64,000 nt of DNA. Source: CBDBGD01 sp965205235. GTDB taxonomy: Bacteria > Chloroflexota > Dehalococcoidia > Lucifugimonadales > UBA1127. Both the position numbers and the translations under genes were made by a program. The notes under the pieces are model-generated. The model had not been told where the DNA came from and ran no database searches. It saw nothing but the letters and a program-made list of their open reading frames with translations. Shown in pieces: positions 35,645 to 45,180 of this stretch (position 1 is the stretch's first letter; each line of letters begins with the position of its first letter). The stretch spans positions 1 through 64,000 of the forward strand of contig CBDBGD010000008.1 of the NCBI GenBank assembly GCA_965205235.1. The letters are read 5' to 3'.

Positions 35645-36889
35645 CTAGAGGTTGGTGCGCTGAAAGATCAGGGTCGAGTTGTGACCGCCAAACCCCAACG
35701 AGTTGCTCATCGCCCTGTTGACCGTCCCCCTCCGAGGCGTCCACGGCGTGTAATCCAGGTCGCAGTCGGGGTCCGGGTTCTCCAGGTTGATGGTGGGCGG
35801 AATGGTGCTGTTCTGGATCGCCAGCACGCAGATGGCGGCCTCCAGCGCGCCCGCGGCCCCCAGCAGGTGCCCGGTCATCGACTTTGTGGAGCTGATCCGG
35901 ACCTTGTACGCCTCCTCGTTGAAGACGGCCTTGATCGCCTGCGTCTCCGCCCTGTCGTTCAGCGGCGTCGACGTCCCGTGCGCGTTGATGTAGTCGATGT
36001 CCTTCGGTTGCAGCTTGGCCTTGCGCAGCGCCGTCCGCATCGCCCGCGCCCCGCCCTCCCCGAAGGGTGGCGGCTGCGTGATGTGGAACGAGTCCGATGA
36101 CGCCCCATACCCCGCCAACTCGACCAGCGGCTCCGCGCCCCGTTCCAGCGCATGCTCCAGGCGCTCCAGCACCAGGATCGCCGCACCCTCGCCGATGACG
36201 AAGCCGTCCCGCTCGGCGTCGAAGGGACGGCTTGCCCCCTTGGGGTCGTCGTTGCGCTTCGACAGCGCGGCGCAGGCGTTGAACCCGCTGACGGCGATGG
36301 GGCAGATCGGCGCCTCCGTCCCCCCGCACACGACCACGTCCACCTCTCGGCGTCGGATCATCTCGTACCCCAGGCCGATGGCGTCGGACCCGCTGGCGCA
36401 GGCGGTCACCGTGCTGTAGTTCGGCCCCTTGGCCCCGATGCGAATCGAGACCTGCCCCGCGGCCATGTCCACCAGCATCATGGGTATCAGGAAGGGGCTG
36501 ACCCGCGTCGGGCCCTTCTCGCCGAGCACGCTGTACTGCTCGGAAAGCGTCAGGATCCCCCCGACGCCGCTGCCGACGATGACGCCAACCCGGTCCGCCA
36601 TCTCCTCGCTGACGGTCAGACCGGCCTGGGCCACCGCCTCCTCCGTCGCCGCCAGCGCCAGCTGCGAGAACCGGTCCGTTCGACGCGCATCCTTCCTGCC
36701 CAGCAGCGCAACGGGGTCGAAGTCCCGGGCCTCTCCCGCCATCGTGGTTTCGAAGCCCTCCGGGTCGAACGCCGTGATCCGGTCGATGCCCGACGCTCCG
36801 GCCACCAGGCCCTTCCACGTCGCCTGGGTGTCGAGCCCCAGGGGAGTGACCATGCCCATGCCCGTGACCACAACGCTCGGGACGTCCAT
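35645..36889 (-). CDS. fabF: Beta-ketoacyl-ACP synthase II
   Basis: A 414-residue condensing enzyme of fatty acid elongation. The catalytic triad is complete: Cys164 in TVTACASGSDAIG, His in NAHGTSTPLND and His in KSMTGHLLGAAGALE. The start VVVTGMGMVTPLG and the end NSLGFGGHNSTLIF are typical. It starts at ATG 36889 and leads an operon with recJ. Confidence 0.95.
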   Translation of the reverse strand: MDVPSVVVTGMGMVTPLGLDTQATWKGLVAGASGIDRITAFDPEGFETTMAGEARDFDPVALLGRKDARRTDRFSQLALAATEEAVAQAGLTVSEEMADRVGVIVGSGVGGILTLSEQYSVLGEKGPTRVSPFLIPMMLVDMAAGQVSIRIGAKGPNYSTVTACASGSDAIGLGYEMIRRREVDVVVCGGTEAPICPIAVSGFNACAALSKRNDDPKGASRPFDAERDGFVIGEGAAILVLERLEHALERGAEPLVELAGYGASSDSFHITQPPPFGEGGARAMRTALRKAKLQPKDIDYINAHGTSTPLNDRAETQAIKAVFNEEAYKVRISSTKSMTGHLLGAAGALEAAICVLAIQNSTIPPTINLENPDPDCDLDYTPWTPRRGTVNRAMSNSLGFGGHNSTLIFQRTNL

Positions 36890-36930
36890 TGCGCTCTTCA
36901 GCGGCTCCTTCCCACTCCTGGCTGGCGGCG

Positions 36931-36959
36931 ATTATAGCAGAAGGCCCCTCCACGCGAAA
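36931..36959 (-). promoter_or_regulatory. Probable promoter for fabF-recJ
   Basis: On the minus strand a consensus TATAAT (36936-36931) is preceded at 17 bases by a weak TTTCGC (36959-36954). Confidence 0.5.
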
Positions 36960-37058
36960 CGTACCGTCAGCCAGGCCTGGCCTACTCTCGCACGTGGCGG
37001 CCGGCGTACCCGTGCTGCTAGAATTCCCAGGTGCAATCTCATTCAGACCGTGAGGACA

Positions 37059-38372
37059 ATGGACAGCGAACACCGCGGCACCGTCGCCATTGAAACGCAC
37101 GGCTGCAAGCTCAACCTCGCCGACAGCGAGCGCCTCGCCGCCGAGTTCTCCCGCCTCGGCTACACCGTCGTCGACGCGGGCCGGCCCGCCGACGTCTACG
37201 TCCTGAACACCTGCACCGTCACCCACACCGCCGACCGCAAAGCCCGCCAGGCCCTGCGAGCGGCCCGTCGCAGGGCCCCGGACGCCCTGGTGGTTGCCAC
37301 GGGCTGCTACGCTCAGCGAGCGGCCCAGGAGCTGCGGGACGTGTCCGGCGTTGCCATCGTGGCCGGCAACGACCGGAAGCCGGACCTCGTCCGGGACGTG
37401 CTGCGACTGCGCGGCCAGACGGCGTCGCCTTGCACCGCCGGCGTTGAGCCGCCGTGGCCGCGCCTACCGCGTCGGACTCGCGCCTTCGTCAAGATCCAGG
37501 AGGGCTGCAACCAGGTCTGCGCCTACTGCATCGTCCCCCGAGTGCGAGGCCGCGAGCGAAGCATCCCGCCCTCCCAGCTCGTGCGTGACGTCCGCAAGCG
37601 CGTCGACGAGGGGTACCAGGAGGTCGTCCTCACCGGCACCCAGCTGGGCAGCTACGGCTTCGACCTACCCAGCTCCACTCTGCCCTCTCTCCTTGGCGAG
37701 ATACTCCAGACGGTGGAAGTCCCCCGACTCCGCGTCTCCTCGCTCCAGCCCCAGGAGATAACGCCCGACCTCCTCCGGCTCTGGAGCGGCGACCCGCGCC
37801 TGTGCCCCCACTTCCACATGCCCCTCCAGAGCGGCAGCGACCGCATCCTGGCCCGCATGCGACGCCGCTACGGCGCCGCCGAGTACCGCGACGCCGTCGA
37901 GCGCGTCCGCGACGCCCTCCCCCACGCGGCCATCACCGCCGACGTCATCGTCGGCTTTCCCGGCGAGACGGAGGACGACTTCCAGGCGACCCTGGCCCTC
38001 TGCCGACGGGTGGGCTTCGCCGACCTCCACGTCTTCCCCTACTCCGTCCGTCCCGGCACCTCCGCCGCCTACTTCACCGACAGGGTCGACTCCGACGTCG
38101 TCGCTGCCCGTATGCGCGCCATGCTCGACCTGGCGAAGGAGTTGGCCGCAGCGTATCGTCGGCGGTGCCTTGGGCACGTCTACTCCGTCCTGTGGGAGGA
38201 GGAGACCGCCGACACAGACGGCCCGTCGCGATGGTCCGGCCTCACCGAGACCTACCTGCGGGTCCACACGCGCTCCTGGGCTCGCCTGCTCGGTCGTCCT
38301 ACACAGGCCCGCGTCGTCGCCGTCGGCGGCGACCGCGTCTGGGCCGACGTGCTGGACGGGCGTCCCGACTAG
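37059..38372 (+). CDS. mtaB: tRNA threonylcarbamoyladenosine methylthiotransferase (MtaB type)
   Basis: A 437-residue radical SAM methylthiotransferase that modifies t6A37 in tRNA. The N-terminal cluster cysteines are in ETHGCKLN, NTCTVT and TGCYAQ; the radical SAM cluster is CNQVCAYCIVP. HMPLQSGSDRILARMRRRY and DVIVGFPGETEDDF are further signatures, and a TRAM-like tail follows. ATG 37059 is preferred over an earlier in-frame start inside the fabF shadow. A TAGAAT box (37019-37024) may be its -10. Its stop overlaps the convergent acyltransferase stop in CTAG. Confidence 0.92.
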   Translation: MDSEHRGTVAIETHGCKLNLADSERLAAEFSRLGYTVVDAGRPADVYVLNTCTVTHTADRKARQALRAARRRAPDALVVATGCYAQRAAQELRDVSGVAIVAGNDRKPDLVRDVLRLRGQTASPCTAGVEPPWPRLPRRTRAFVKIQEGCNQVCAYCIVPRVRGRERSIPPSQLVRDVRKRVDEGYQEVVLTGTQLGSYGFDLPSSTLPSLLGEILQTVEVPRLRVSSLQPQEITPDLLRLWSGDPRLCPHFHMPLQSGSDRILARMRRRYGAAEYRDAVERVRDALPHAAITADVIVGFPGETEDDFQATLALCRRVGFADLHVFPYSVRPGTSAAYFTDRVDSDVVAARMRAMLDLAKELAAAYRRRCLGHVYSVLWEEETADTDGPSRWSGLTETYLRVHTRSWARLLGRPTQARVVAVGGDRVWADVLDGRPD

Positions 38373-39505
38373 GAGGACTGCTCCGTTCTACCCCCGGGCC
38401 TCGACCGCGGGCCGTTCAGCATCGCACCCACCCACGTGTAGCGCACAGCCATGTGGTACACCCCCAGTAGGATTGCCACCGCAGCCGTCATGATCAGCAC
38501 GAACTTCAGGTGGGGGTTGATGGGCCAGCCGCTCACCAGAAGCTGCGAGGCCGCCACCAGCGGTAGGTGCCACAGGTACAGCCAGTACGACGAGTCCGAC
38601 ACGTACCGCACCCAGTACCGCTCTTCCGACGCGAACAGGCGGAATAGCCCCATCGCCCCAAAGCACATCAGCCACGCATACGCAGCCTGCATGACGCCCG
38701 ACACCACCCGCGCCGCGACCGGCTGCCCCTCGCCCACCGTCACGATGCCGATGGGGTACGCCAGCACCAGCGCCGGAGCGAGCAAGTACGTCCAGTCCCG
38801 GTGCATCGGAATGCCCCGCTGGTACAGGTGCGCCCCGACGACGAAGAAAAGCGCATAGTACCCCAGCACCACTGGGTGCGGTACCAGCCCCGCCGATGTG
38901 TCTGGCCCGAAGGTCTGCTCCGTCATGAGGAGCTGCGGCAACAGCGACAGGGGCGCGGCCAGCCACCAGGCCCAGGGGTGCTTGAACGTCAGGCCCACCC
39001 TCGCCGCAACCACAAACGCCGCTGCCAGCCACAGCAGCATCCACAGGAACCACAGATGGCTGAATCCTCCCAGCCACGCGAAGAGCCACCAGATCGGCTG
39101 GAACTCGCTCCCCGTCCAGATCAGCGCGTTCAGCGGCACAATGGTGAAAGCACCGATCGCCAGCGGCAGCCCGATGCGCTTCAGGCGGTGCTCGGTCAGC
39201 GCCTGAAGCCCCCGGCGCTGCCACAGCATGGCCGTGAAGAAGCCGCTGAGCAGGAAGAAGACTGGCATGCGGAAGCCGTGTATCGCGCCGAACAGGTACG
39301 CGTAGGGGTTCTCTTCAATCGGTATCGACTTCGCCCACGGGTCCTGCCCCACCCAGCCCACGGGGATCAGGAACAGGGACGCGTGGAGGACGATGCCCAG
39401 CAGCATCGCGAGCGACCGGAGCGCGTCCAACTCGTGGTATCGAGTGGGGTTGGGCATAGGAGGTGGGGTTGCTGGGATCGACTGTCCCGACGATGACGGT
39501 TCCAC
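38369..39505 (-). CDS. Acyltransferase family (acyltransferase 3/OpgC-like) membrane protein
   Basis: A 378-residue membrane protein with about ten hydrophobic segments. The N-terminal RYHELDALRSLAMLLGIVLH carries the Arg and catalytic His typical of acyltransferase 3 proteins, and FRMPVFFLLSGFFTAMLW is the other family stretch. Such proteins O-acylate sugars or glucans at the membrane. GTG 39505 is the longest start; ATG 39459 just before RYHELDALRS is an alternative. Ribosome sites are poor for both. The substrate is unknown. Confidence 0.8.
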   Translation of the reverse strand: MEPSSSGQSIPATPPPMPNPTRYHELDALRSLAMLLGIVLHASLFLIPVGWVGQDPWAKSIPIEENPYAYLFGAIHGFRMPVFFLLSGFFTAMLWQRRGLQALTEHRLKRIGLPLAIGAFTIVPLNALIWTGSEFQPIWWLFAWLGGFSHLWFLWMLLWLAAAFVVAARVGLTFKHPWAWWLAAPLSLLPQLLMTEQTFGPDTSAGLVPHPVVLGYYALFFVVGAHLYQRGIPMHRDWTYLLAPALVLAYPIGIVTVGEGQPVAARVVSGVMQAAYAWLMCFGAMGLFRLFASEERYWVRYVSDSSYWLYLWHLPLVAASQLLVSGWPINPHLKFVLIMTAAVAILLGVYHMAVRYTWVGAMLNGPRSRPGGRTEQSS

Positions 39506-39527
39506 GTGAGCGGTTCCCGGCGAGGCC

Positions 39528-40367
39528 CTAGACCTCCACCGGCCGCAGGCAAAGCGAGCCGTTGCGGCGCTCCAGGTAGCCGGCTCGAGTGCCCTCCATC
39601 CCGTGCGTGAAGATGAGCAGCCAACCCTCGCTCTCCAGCCGGTTAAGGAGCTCCCGCTTCCATTCCTGCGTCTTCGTGGGCGAGCGGTCGAACGCGCCGA
39701 TGTGCGTTAGCGGAAGATGGTAGGGAGTAGGCACCAGGTCGCCCAGGAACGCCGCCTTGCAGCCCGACCGGTTGATCAGCACAATCTGGTGGCCGCGGGC
39801 CGGTCCCCCCACCGCCTTGACCCACACCCCCGGGACAACCTCGCAGTCGCCGTCCAGCAGGTCCAGCTGCTCGCGCTCCTGCAGCGGGCTAAAGTCCCCG
39901 GCCCGGAATGCCCCCTGGTCCTGGATGTCCGGGTGCAGTGCGTCTTGCAGAGCTTCGCCCTGGACCAGGTACCGTGCCGAGGGGAACGCCGGCACCATCT
40001 CACCGCCGCGGCTCAGGCGGGTCGCCCCGCCGGCGTGCAGCAGGCGCAGCGTGCTCAGCAGGACGAATCGCACGTCCTTGGGGTCCACGCCCACGTCGCG
40101 CAAGGACTTCATGGCCCTCGCTGGCCCCAGGCCCCATGTCTCCTGCGCCGCGTCGTCTTCCTTGGCCCCGCTTCCCGTGTCGACCAGGATGGAGCCTTCC
40201 GGCGACTGGATCAGCAGGCAGTTGATGCCCAGCCGGACGCGGTTTCGGCGGTCGGGCTTGATCCACGTCTCCCAGGTGGTCTTCGGCACCCGCCCGAACA
40301 TGGCCCCGCCGTCAACTTTGAAGGCGCCGTCCGATAGCAGCCGCAGTCTCATGGAAGCAGTGGTCAT
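39528..40367 (-). CDS. MBL-fold protein with degenerate metal-binding motif
   Basis: A 279-residue protein with the metallo-beta-lactamase fold of the AHL-lactonase-like group (NCLLIQSPEGSILVDTGSGA, GGPARGHQIVLI, AAFLGDLVPTPYH, FTHGMEG). The expected HxHxDH between these is TLRLLH (residues 106-111): two His and the Asp are replaced by Thr, Arg and Leu, leaving one His. The surrounding frame is intact. Either catalysis uses fewer metals or the protein has become non-hydrolytic. It starts at ATG 40367. Confidence 0.82.
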   Translation of the reverse strand: MTTASMRLRLLSDGAFKVDGGAMFGRVPKTTWETWIKPDRRNRVRLGINCLLIQSPEGSILVDTGSGAKEDDAAQETWGLGPARAMKSLRDVGVDPKDVRFVLLSTLRLLHAGGATRLSRGGEMVPAFPSARYLVQGEALQDALHPDIQDQGAFRAGDFSPLQEREQLDLLDGDCEVVPGVWVKAVGGPARGHQIVLINRSGCKAAFLGDLVPTPYHLPLTHIGAFDRSPTKTQEWKRELLNRLESEGWLLIFTHGMEGTRAGYLERRNGSLCLRPVEV

Positions 40368-40719
40368 GAAGGGCCGGTTCCCTCCGTAGGCTGTGGATGG
40401 CAGACCTGCGACGGGCGCGGGGCGCGGTGGTTTTGGGGGTTGTCCCAGCAGGTCGGGGTTAGGTTATCAGGCGTGCAAGGCGGGCTGTCAAGAGAACGAA
40501 AGTCCTATCCAAATAGGGCCCATCCACCGATTTCGTGGACTTCTGGAAGCCCCTCGTTTGGCCCCCTCTCAGTGGGGTTCCTGGAGACTCCGGGGTGGGC
40601 GCAATCGCGCCCGCCTCCGCACCCCGAAACACCCACCCGCGACACGCTGCGCGGACAGGTTCCCGGGGACGCCCTCAGAGCGCGTAATCGCGCGCTCCGC
40701 GCCCCTGCCCCTCGTCCCC
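40368..40719. other. Intergenic region with small hairpins, no gene seen
   Basis: These 352 bases hold no coding sequence I can support. Two short hairpins are visible: GGGCG/CGCCC around 40597-40612, and GAGCGCG/CGCGCTC around 40678-40697, which may end the Asp-box gene transcript to the right. Confidence 0.5.
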
Positions 40720-43700
40720 CTATGCCCCCGCCTGCGGGGCCACCAGCGGCACCTCCAGCTCCTCCAGCAGGTTCATGAAGAGCGGCAGCTCCTGGTCCAC
40801 CACCTCTTGAAGCTGGACCAGGTTGGCGTCCACCTGCCCACCCACGTGCTCGTGAACGGCGTAGGCCTGCTGCGTCGGCGCATCGTCCGCGCTGGCCACG
40901 TTCGCGGCCAGCCCTGCCAGCTTCCCGTTGAGCTTCACCGGGTATTTCAGCCGGTCGATCTGCGCCCGCGCCCGCACTTGCGTGAGCTCCCCTTCGATGG
41001 CCGACAGGTGCTCCTTGAGGGCGCCTGCCGCCTCTGCGATCCGCTCCGCGCCGCCCGTGCCGCTACCCCGGCGCGCCCACTCCTCCACCTGCTGCCGGAG
41101 GCTGCGGATCCGGTTGATGCCCTCGTGCGTCTCCGACAGCTTGTCGCGGATGCGGAGCAGCAGCGCGTGCTGGGCCTCCAGCTGCTCCTGCGTGACCTCC
41201 AGGCGCGGGTCCGGCAGCACCTCCAGCGGCTGCACCAAGGTCTCCTCGCCCACTCTGAGCTGGACCTGGTAGCTGCCGGGCACCACTGCAGGCCCTAGCA
41301 GCGCGCTGTCGAAGATGAGCTCCGTCGTCACGTCCCCCGGCACGCGCGTCGCGCCCGGTTTGCGTAGGTCCCACACGAACTCATTGAGCCCCGCCTCGGT
41401 CGACAGGGCCGGCCCTCGCTGGCCTCCATCCGAGCCGCTCCCGAACGTGCGCACCACCTCTCCGTTGCTGTCCAGGATCGACAGCGACACCGCCCCCGGC
41501 GAGGCCTCTCGCAGGTAGTAGCGGATGAGCGCCCCGTCGGTGGGGTTCGCTCCTGCGTCCAGGAACGTTCGGCCGCCCTGGCTCTGGTCGTACGCCACCA
41601 CCACGGGGCCGGCCATCCCGTATAGCAACCCCGTGCCGCGGCCCCCTGCGCGAGCGCGACTTGCCGACCGCAGCGTGTCCCGCGGCTTGAACAGGTGCGC
41701 CGCGCTGCCTGCCACGTCGTCCGAGATCTGGTGCAGCGGCGTGATGTCGTCCATGACCCAGAACGACCGTCCGTGGGTGGCTGCGATGAGATCGCTCCCC
41801 TTCACCTCCAGGTCGTGCACCGGAACAACGGGAAGGTTCAGCCGGAAGGGCTGCCAGTTGCCTCCGTCGTCGAACGAAATGTAGACGCCCGTGGCCGTTC
41901 CCGCGTACAGCAGCCCCCGTCGCGCAGGGTCCTCCCGAATGGCCCGTGTGAACTCGTCCTCAGGCAGCCCGTCGACGATGCTCTGCCACGTCTTTCCGCA
42001 GTCCGTGGTCTTGTACAGGTAGGGGCATGTGTCGTCCAGCTTGATGCGCGTCGCCGCGATGTACGCCGTCCCCGCATCGTGCGACGACGGCTCGATGATG
42101 CTGATGAGCGCCCACTCCGGCAGGTCCGGCGGCGTCACGTTCTCCCACGTCCCGCCGTTGTCCTGCGACACGTGCACCAGCCCGTCGTCGGACCCCGCCC
42201 ACAGCAGCCCCGGCTGCACCGGCGACTCGTCGAAGGCGAAGATGGTGCCGTAGTACTCCGCGTTCGTCACGTCCTTGGACACCGGCCCGCCCGACGGCTC
42301 CATCTTGGTCACGTCGTTGCGCGTCAGGTCCGGGCTGATGGGCTCCCAGCTCGTCCCCTCGTCCGTCGACCGGAACGCGATGTTGCCCGTCACGTACAGG
42401 GTGTTGGGGTCGTGCGGCGAGAGCATGATGGGGAACGTCCACTGGAAGCGGTACTTCATGTCCTTGGCGCCCCAGCCCGCAATCGGCTCCGGCCACACCA
42501 TGATGTTGCGAACCTGTCCTGTGCGATGGTTGTAGCGGCTCACGTAGCCGTTCGAGTGGTTCCCCGCGAAGATGATGTCCGGGTCGTCGGGCCGGATGGC
42601 GATGTACCCGCACTCGCCGCCCCCGACCGAGTACCAGTCCGCAATGGAGATCGACCCCGTCGACGTCCGGCTCGGCACGGTGATGCTGGTGTTGTCCTGC
42701 TGGGAGCCGTACACGCGGTATGGATGCCGGGTGTCCGTGGTGACGTGGTAGAACTGCGCCGTTGGCTGGTTGTCCAGCGTCGACCACGACACGCCGCCGT
42801 TGAAGCTCACGCACGCGCCGCCGTCGTTGCCGTGGATCATGCGCCGCGTGTTCTGCGGGTCGATCCACAGGTCGTGGCAGTCCCCGTGCGGCACCGGCAC
42901 GCCCGAGAACGTCCGCCCCCCGTCCGTCGACATGTGCGTTGCGCCCTCCAGTACCCAGACCGTGTCCGGGTCCTGCGGGTCGGCGAAGATGTGTGTGTAG
43001 TACCATGGCCGACCCCGTAGCGCCGCATCGTCGCTGGTGTGCTGCCACGTCGCGCCGCCGTCGTCGGTGCGGTAGACGCCCCCCTTCTCCGCCTCCTCCA
43101 CCATGGCGTAGACCCGGCCGGAGCGCGCCGGTGAGACGACGATCCCCAGCCGCCCCAGCGTGCCCGACGGCATGCCGGGGTTGCGCGTGATGTCCGTCCA
43201 CGTGTCGCCGCCGTCCGTCGAGCGGTAGAAGCTGCTGTCCGGCCCTCCGCCCTCCAGGCCCCACGGGGTGCGCCGCGTCTGCCAGAAGGCGGCGAAGAGT
43301 ATGCGGGGGTTGTTCGGGTCCAGGGAGAGGTCGATGGCGCCCGCGTCCTCGCTGCGGAAGAGCACCTGCTCCCAGTTCTTCCCGCCGTCGCGGGAGCGAT
43401 AGACCCCCCGCTCCTTGTTCGGGCCGAACGCGTGGCCCAGCGCAGCGACGTACACGGTGTCCGGGTCCTTGGGGTGCACGCGTATGCGGGCGATGTGCCG
43501 GGTCTCCGCCAGCCCCATGTGGCTCCACGTCCGCCCGCCGTCGGTCGACTTGTAGACGCCGTCGCCGCCGTAGACGTTCTCGCGGATGTTGGCCTCGCCC
43601 ATCCCCACGTAGACCACGTTCCGGTCCGAGTCCGCCACGGCGATGGCCCCCACTGCGGCGCTGTTGAAGAACCCGTCCGAGACGTTGCGCCAGTACGTTC

Positions 43701-43860
43701 CCCCGTCGTCCGTCTTCCACACCCCGCCGGCGCACGCGCCGAAGTAGAAGGTCATCGGGTCCACCGGGTCTCCGGCGACGGCGCCCACGCGTCCGCCTCG
43801 GTGAGGGCCGATCAGCCGCCATCGGAGCGCGTTGAGGAGTCCTGTGTCCACTGCTGCCAT
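40720..43860 (-). CDS. Large Asp-box (BNR/VPS10-like) beta-propeller protein
   Basis: A 1046-residue protein made largely of Asp-box repeats of the type S-x-D-G-G-x-T-W. At least ten are seen, for example KTDDGGTYW, KSTDGGRTW, RSRDGGKNW, RSTDGGDTW, RTDDGGATW, VSQDNGGTW and KTTDCGKTW. They form one or two sialidase/sortilin-like propellers to about residue 690, followed by a beta-rich tail and a helical segment (about 900-1000). ATG 43860 is preferred over 43866 because AGGGGG then stands 6 bases before it. No signal peptide is visible. Often annotated as glycosyl hydrolase, but no catalytic residues are identifiable. Confidence 0.85.
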   Translation of the reverse strand: MAAVDTGLLNALRWRLIGPHRGGRVGAVAGDPVDPMTFYFGACAGGVWKTDDGGTYWRNVSDGFFNSAAVGAIAVADSDRNVVYVGMGEANIRENVYGGDGVYKSTDGGRTWSHMGLAETRHIARIRVHPKDPDTVYVAALGHAFGPNKERGVYRSRDGGKNWEQVLFRSEDAGAIDLSLDPNNPRILFAAFWQTRRTPWGLEGGGPDSSFYRSTDGGDTWTDITRNPGMPSGTLGRLGIVVSPARSGRVYAMVEEAEKGGVYRTDDGGATWQHTSDDAALRGRPWYYTHIFADPQDPDTVWVLEGATHMSTDGGRTFSGVPVPHGDCHDLWIDPQNTRRMIHGNDGGACVSFNGGVSWSTLDNQPTAQFYHVTTDTRHPYRVYGSQQDNTSITVPSRTSTGSISIADWYSVGGGECGYIAIRPDDPDIIFAGNHSNGYVSRYNHRTGQVRNIMVWPEPIAGWGAKDMKYRFQWTFPIMLSPHDPNTLYVTGNIAFRSTDEGTSWEPISPDLTRNDVTKMEPSGGPVSKDVTNAEYYGTIFAFDESPVQPGLLWAGSDDGLVHVSQDNGGTWENVTPPDLPEWALISIIEPSSHDAGTAYIAATRIKLDDTCPYLYKTTDCGKTWQSIVDGLPEDEFTRAIREDPARRGLLYAGTATGVYISFDDGGNWQPFRLNLPVVPVHDLEVKGSDLIAATHGRSFWVMDDITPLHQISDDVAGSAAHLFKPRDTLRSASRARAGGRGTGLLYGMAGPVVVAYDQSQGGRTFLDAGANPTDGALIRYYLREASPGAVSLSILDSNGEVVRTFGSGSDGGQRGPALSTEAGLNEFVWDLRKPGATRVPGDVTTELIFDSALLGPAVVPGSYQVQLRVGEETLVQPLEVLPDPRLEVTQEQLEAQHALLLRIRDKLSETHEGINRIRSLRQQVEEWARRGSGTGGAERIAEAAGALKEHLSAIEGELTQVRARAQIDRLKYPVKLNGKLAGLAANVASADDAPTQQAYAVHEHVGGQVDANLVQLQEVVDQELPLFMNLLEELEVPLVAPQAGA

Positions 43861-43894
43861 GATCATCCCCCTGGGGTGAAGGTCTCGTCCGCGA

Positions 43895-45040
43895 CTACTC
43901 GATGACGACCATCTCGTCCGTGCTCGTGTAGTCCGAAAGGAGCTCGTACCCGTCCTTGGTGATGAGGACCGTGTCCTCGATGTGGTAGCGCTCGTTGTAG
44001 CGCTGCTCCAGGCTGCCGTTCTCGATGCACATCACCATCCCCTCCTCCACCACCCACGGCTCGCCGGGCGCGGCGATGGGGCGCTCGTGGATCGCCAGGC
44101 CCACGCTGTGGCCCACCATCCGGCGGTCGCCCAGCCCGCGCTTGAGGTGCGCCTCGATTGAGACGTTGAACAGCTCTTCGCCCGTCACGCCGGGCCTCGC
44201 CGCCGCGATGCTCTCCTTCTGGACCTCCAGGAACCGGGCGTAGGTGTCCTTCTGTCGCTGCGAGGGCTGGCCCACCACGGCCATGCGTGCCAGGTCGGTG
44301 AAGTAGCCCTGGTACATCGCCCCAAAGTCGCAGCGCATGACCGATCCCGCCTCCAGCGGCACGTCGGCGCCCAGGAAGTGGCCCCAGTCGCTCCGCTGCC
44401 CCGACGCGATCACGTTGAACGACACGATGTCCGCGCCCAGCCGCTGCGCCCAGTGGCTCATTGCATCGCCCACCGACTTCTCCGTGTCCGTGGGACGTGC
44501 GCCCGTGTAGGCCATGAAGATCGCCCTGTCCGTCGAGCGCACGGCCCTGCGTAGCAGCTCCACCTCCGCGGGCGTCTTGATGTGCCGCGTGCGCTCCATG
44601 ACGTCCGTACCGTCGGTCCAGTGCACCTCTGGGAACTCCTTCTGGAGCACCTCCCAGTTGTGCGCCGACAGGTACCGCTTCTCGATGCCCACCCGCTCTC
44701 CGCTCAGCCCCTTCTCATGCAGGATGTCCATCAGCGTCATGATCGCCGTCTCCCGGTCCGAGTAGCCCGGGAACCGGCGGAGGTCCTTCACGAAGGTCTC
44801 GATGGGGTTGTAGTTGACGTAAAGCATGAACGTCGGCTCCCCTTCCAGGGGGTAGATGACCGCGTGCATGATCTCCGGCAGGATGTGCTGGTCGATGTTG
44901 TGGTAGCCGGACAGGTACGTCACGTTGGCCGGGGACAGCCCGATGACGGCTGACAGGTCCTCTTCCTTCATCAGCTGCTTCAGCCTGGCCTCGTTGAACA
45001 GGTCCTTGTTCTCGATCGAGATGCCCTTTAGGTCAAGCAT
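43895..45040 (-). CDS. M24-family Xaa-Pro aminopeptidase-like protein
   Basis: A 381-residue protein with an N-terminal creatinase-like domain (about 1-150) and a C-terminal pita-bread metallopeptidase domain. All five metal ligands appear present: Asp in MRCDFG and FTDLAR, His in VGHSVGLAIHERP, Glu in CIENGS and Glu in YHIEDTVLIT. It could be a proline dipeptidase, aminopeptidase P or a creatinase-like enzyme. It lies upstream of the Asp-box gene, with 34 bases between. Confidence 0.88.
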   Translation of the reverse strand: MLDLKGISIENKDLFNEARLKQLMKEEDLSAVIGLSPANVTYLSGYHNIDQHILPEIMHAVIYPLEGEPTFMLYVNYNPIETFVKDLRRFPGYSDRETAIMTLMDILHEKGLSGERVGIEKRYLSAHNWEVLQKEFPEVHWTDGTDVMERTRHIKTPAEVELLRRAVRSTDRAIFMAYTGARPTDTEKSVGDAMSHWAQRLGADIVSFNVIASGQRSDWGHFLGADVPLEAGSVMRCDFGAMYQGYFTDLARMAVVGQPSQRQKDTYARFLEVQKESIAAARPGVTGEELFNVSIEAHLKRGLGDRRMVGHSVGLAIHERPIAAPGEPWVVEEGMVMCIENGSLEQRYNERYHIEDTVLITKDGYELLSDYTSTDEMVVIE

Positions 45041-45065
45041 GGCAGTCTCCTTGCAACGCAGAATT

Positions 45066-45130
45066 CGTCGTTCCTGCGAAGGCAGGAATCTCGCTCCACC
45101 CCCGCTCGTGGTGAGCCTGTCGAACCATGA
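45066..45130. repeat. Dispersed palindromic repeats (two families) upstream of the M24 gene
   Basis: A TTCCTGC (45071-45077), GAAG, GCAGGAA (45082-45088) hairpin is flanked by CGTCG and CTCG. It is followed at 45110-45127 by GTGGTGAGCCTGTCGAACCA (from 45108), a second repeat type. Both recur in the right part of the window. Confidence 0.75.
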
Positions 45131-45180
45131 GCCAAGGCCGCGTGGCGGCGGTCCGTCGGGGTTGGCGACGCCCTGGCGGC

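Noticed and set aside
41960..43822. 620-residue minus-strand frame overlapping the Asp-box gene
   Set aside because: Arg/Gly-rich shadow in another frame; the Asp-box frame has clear repeats and a ribosome site.
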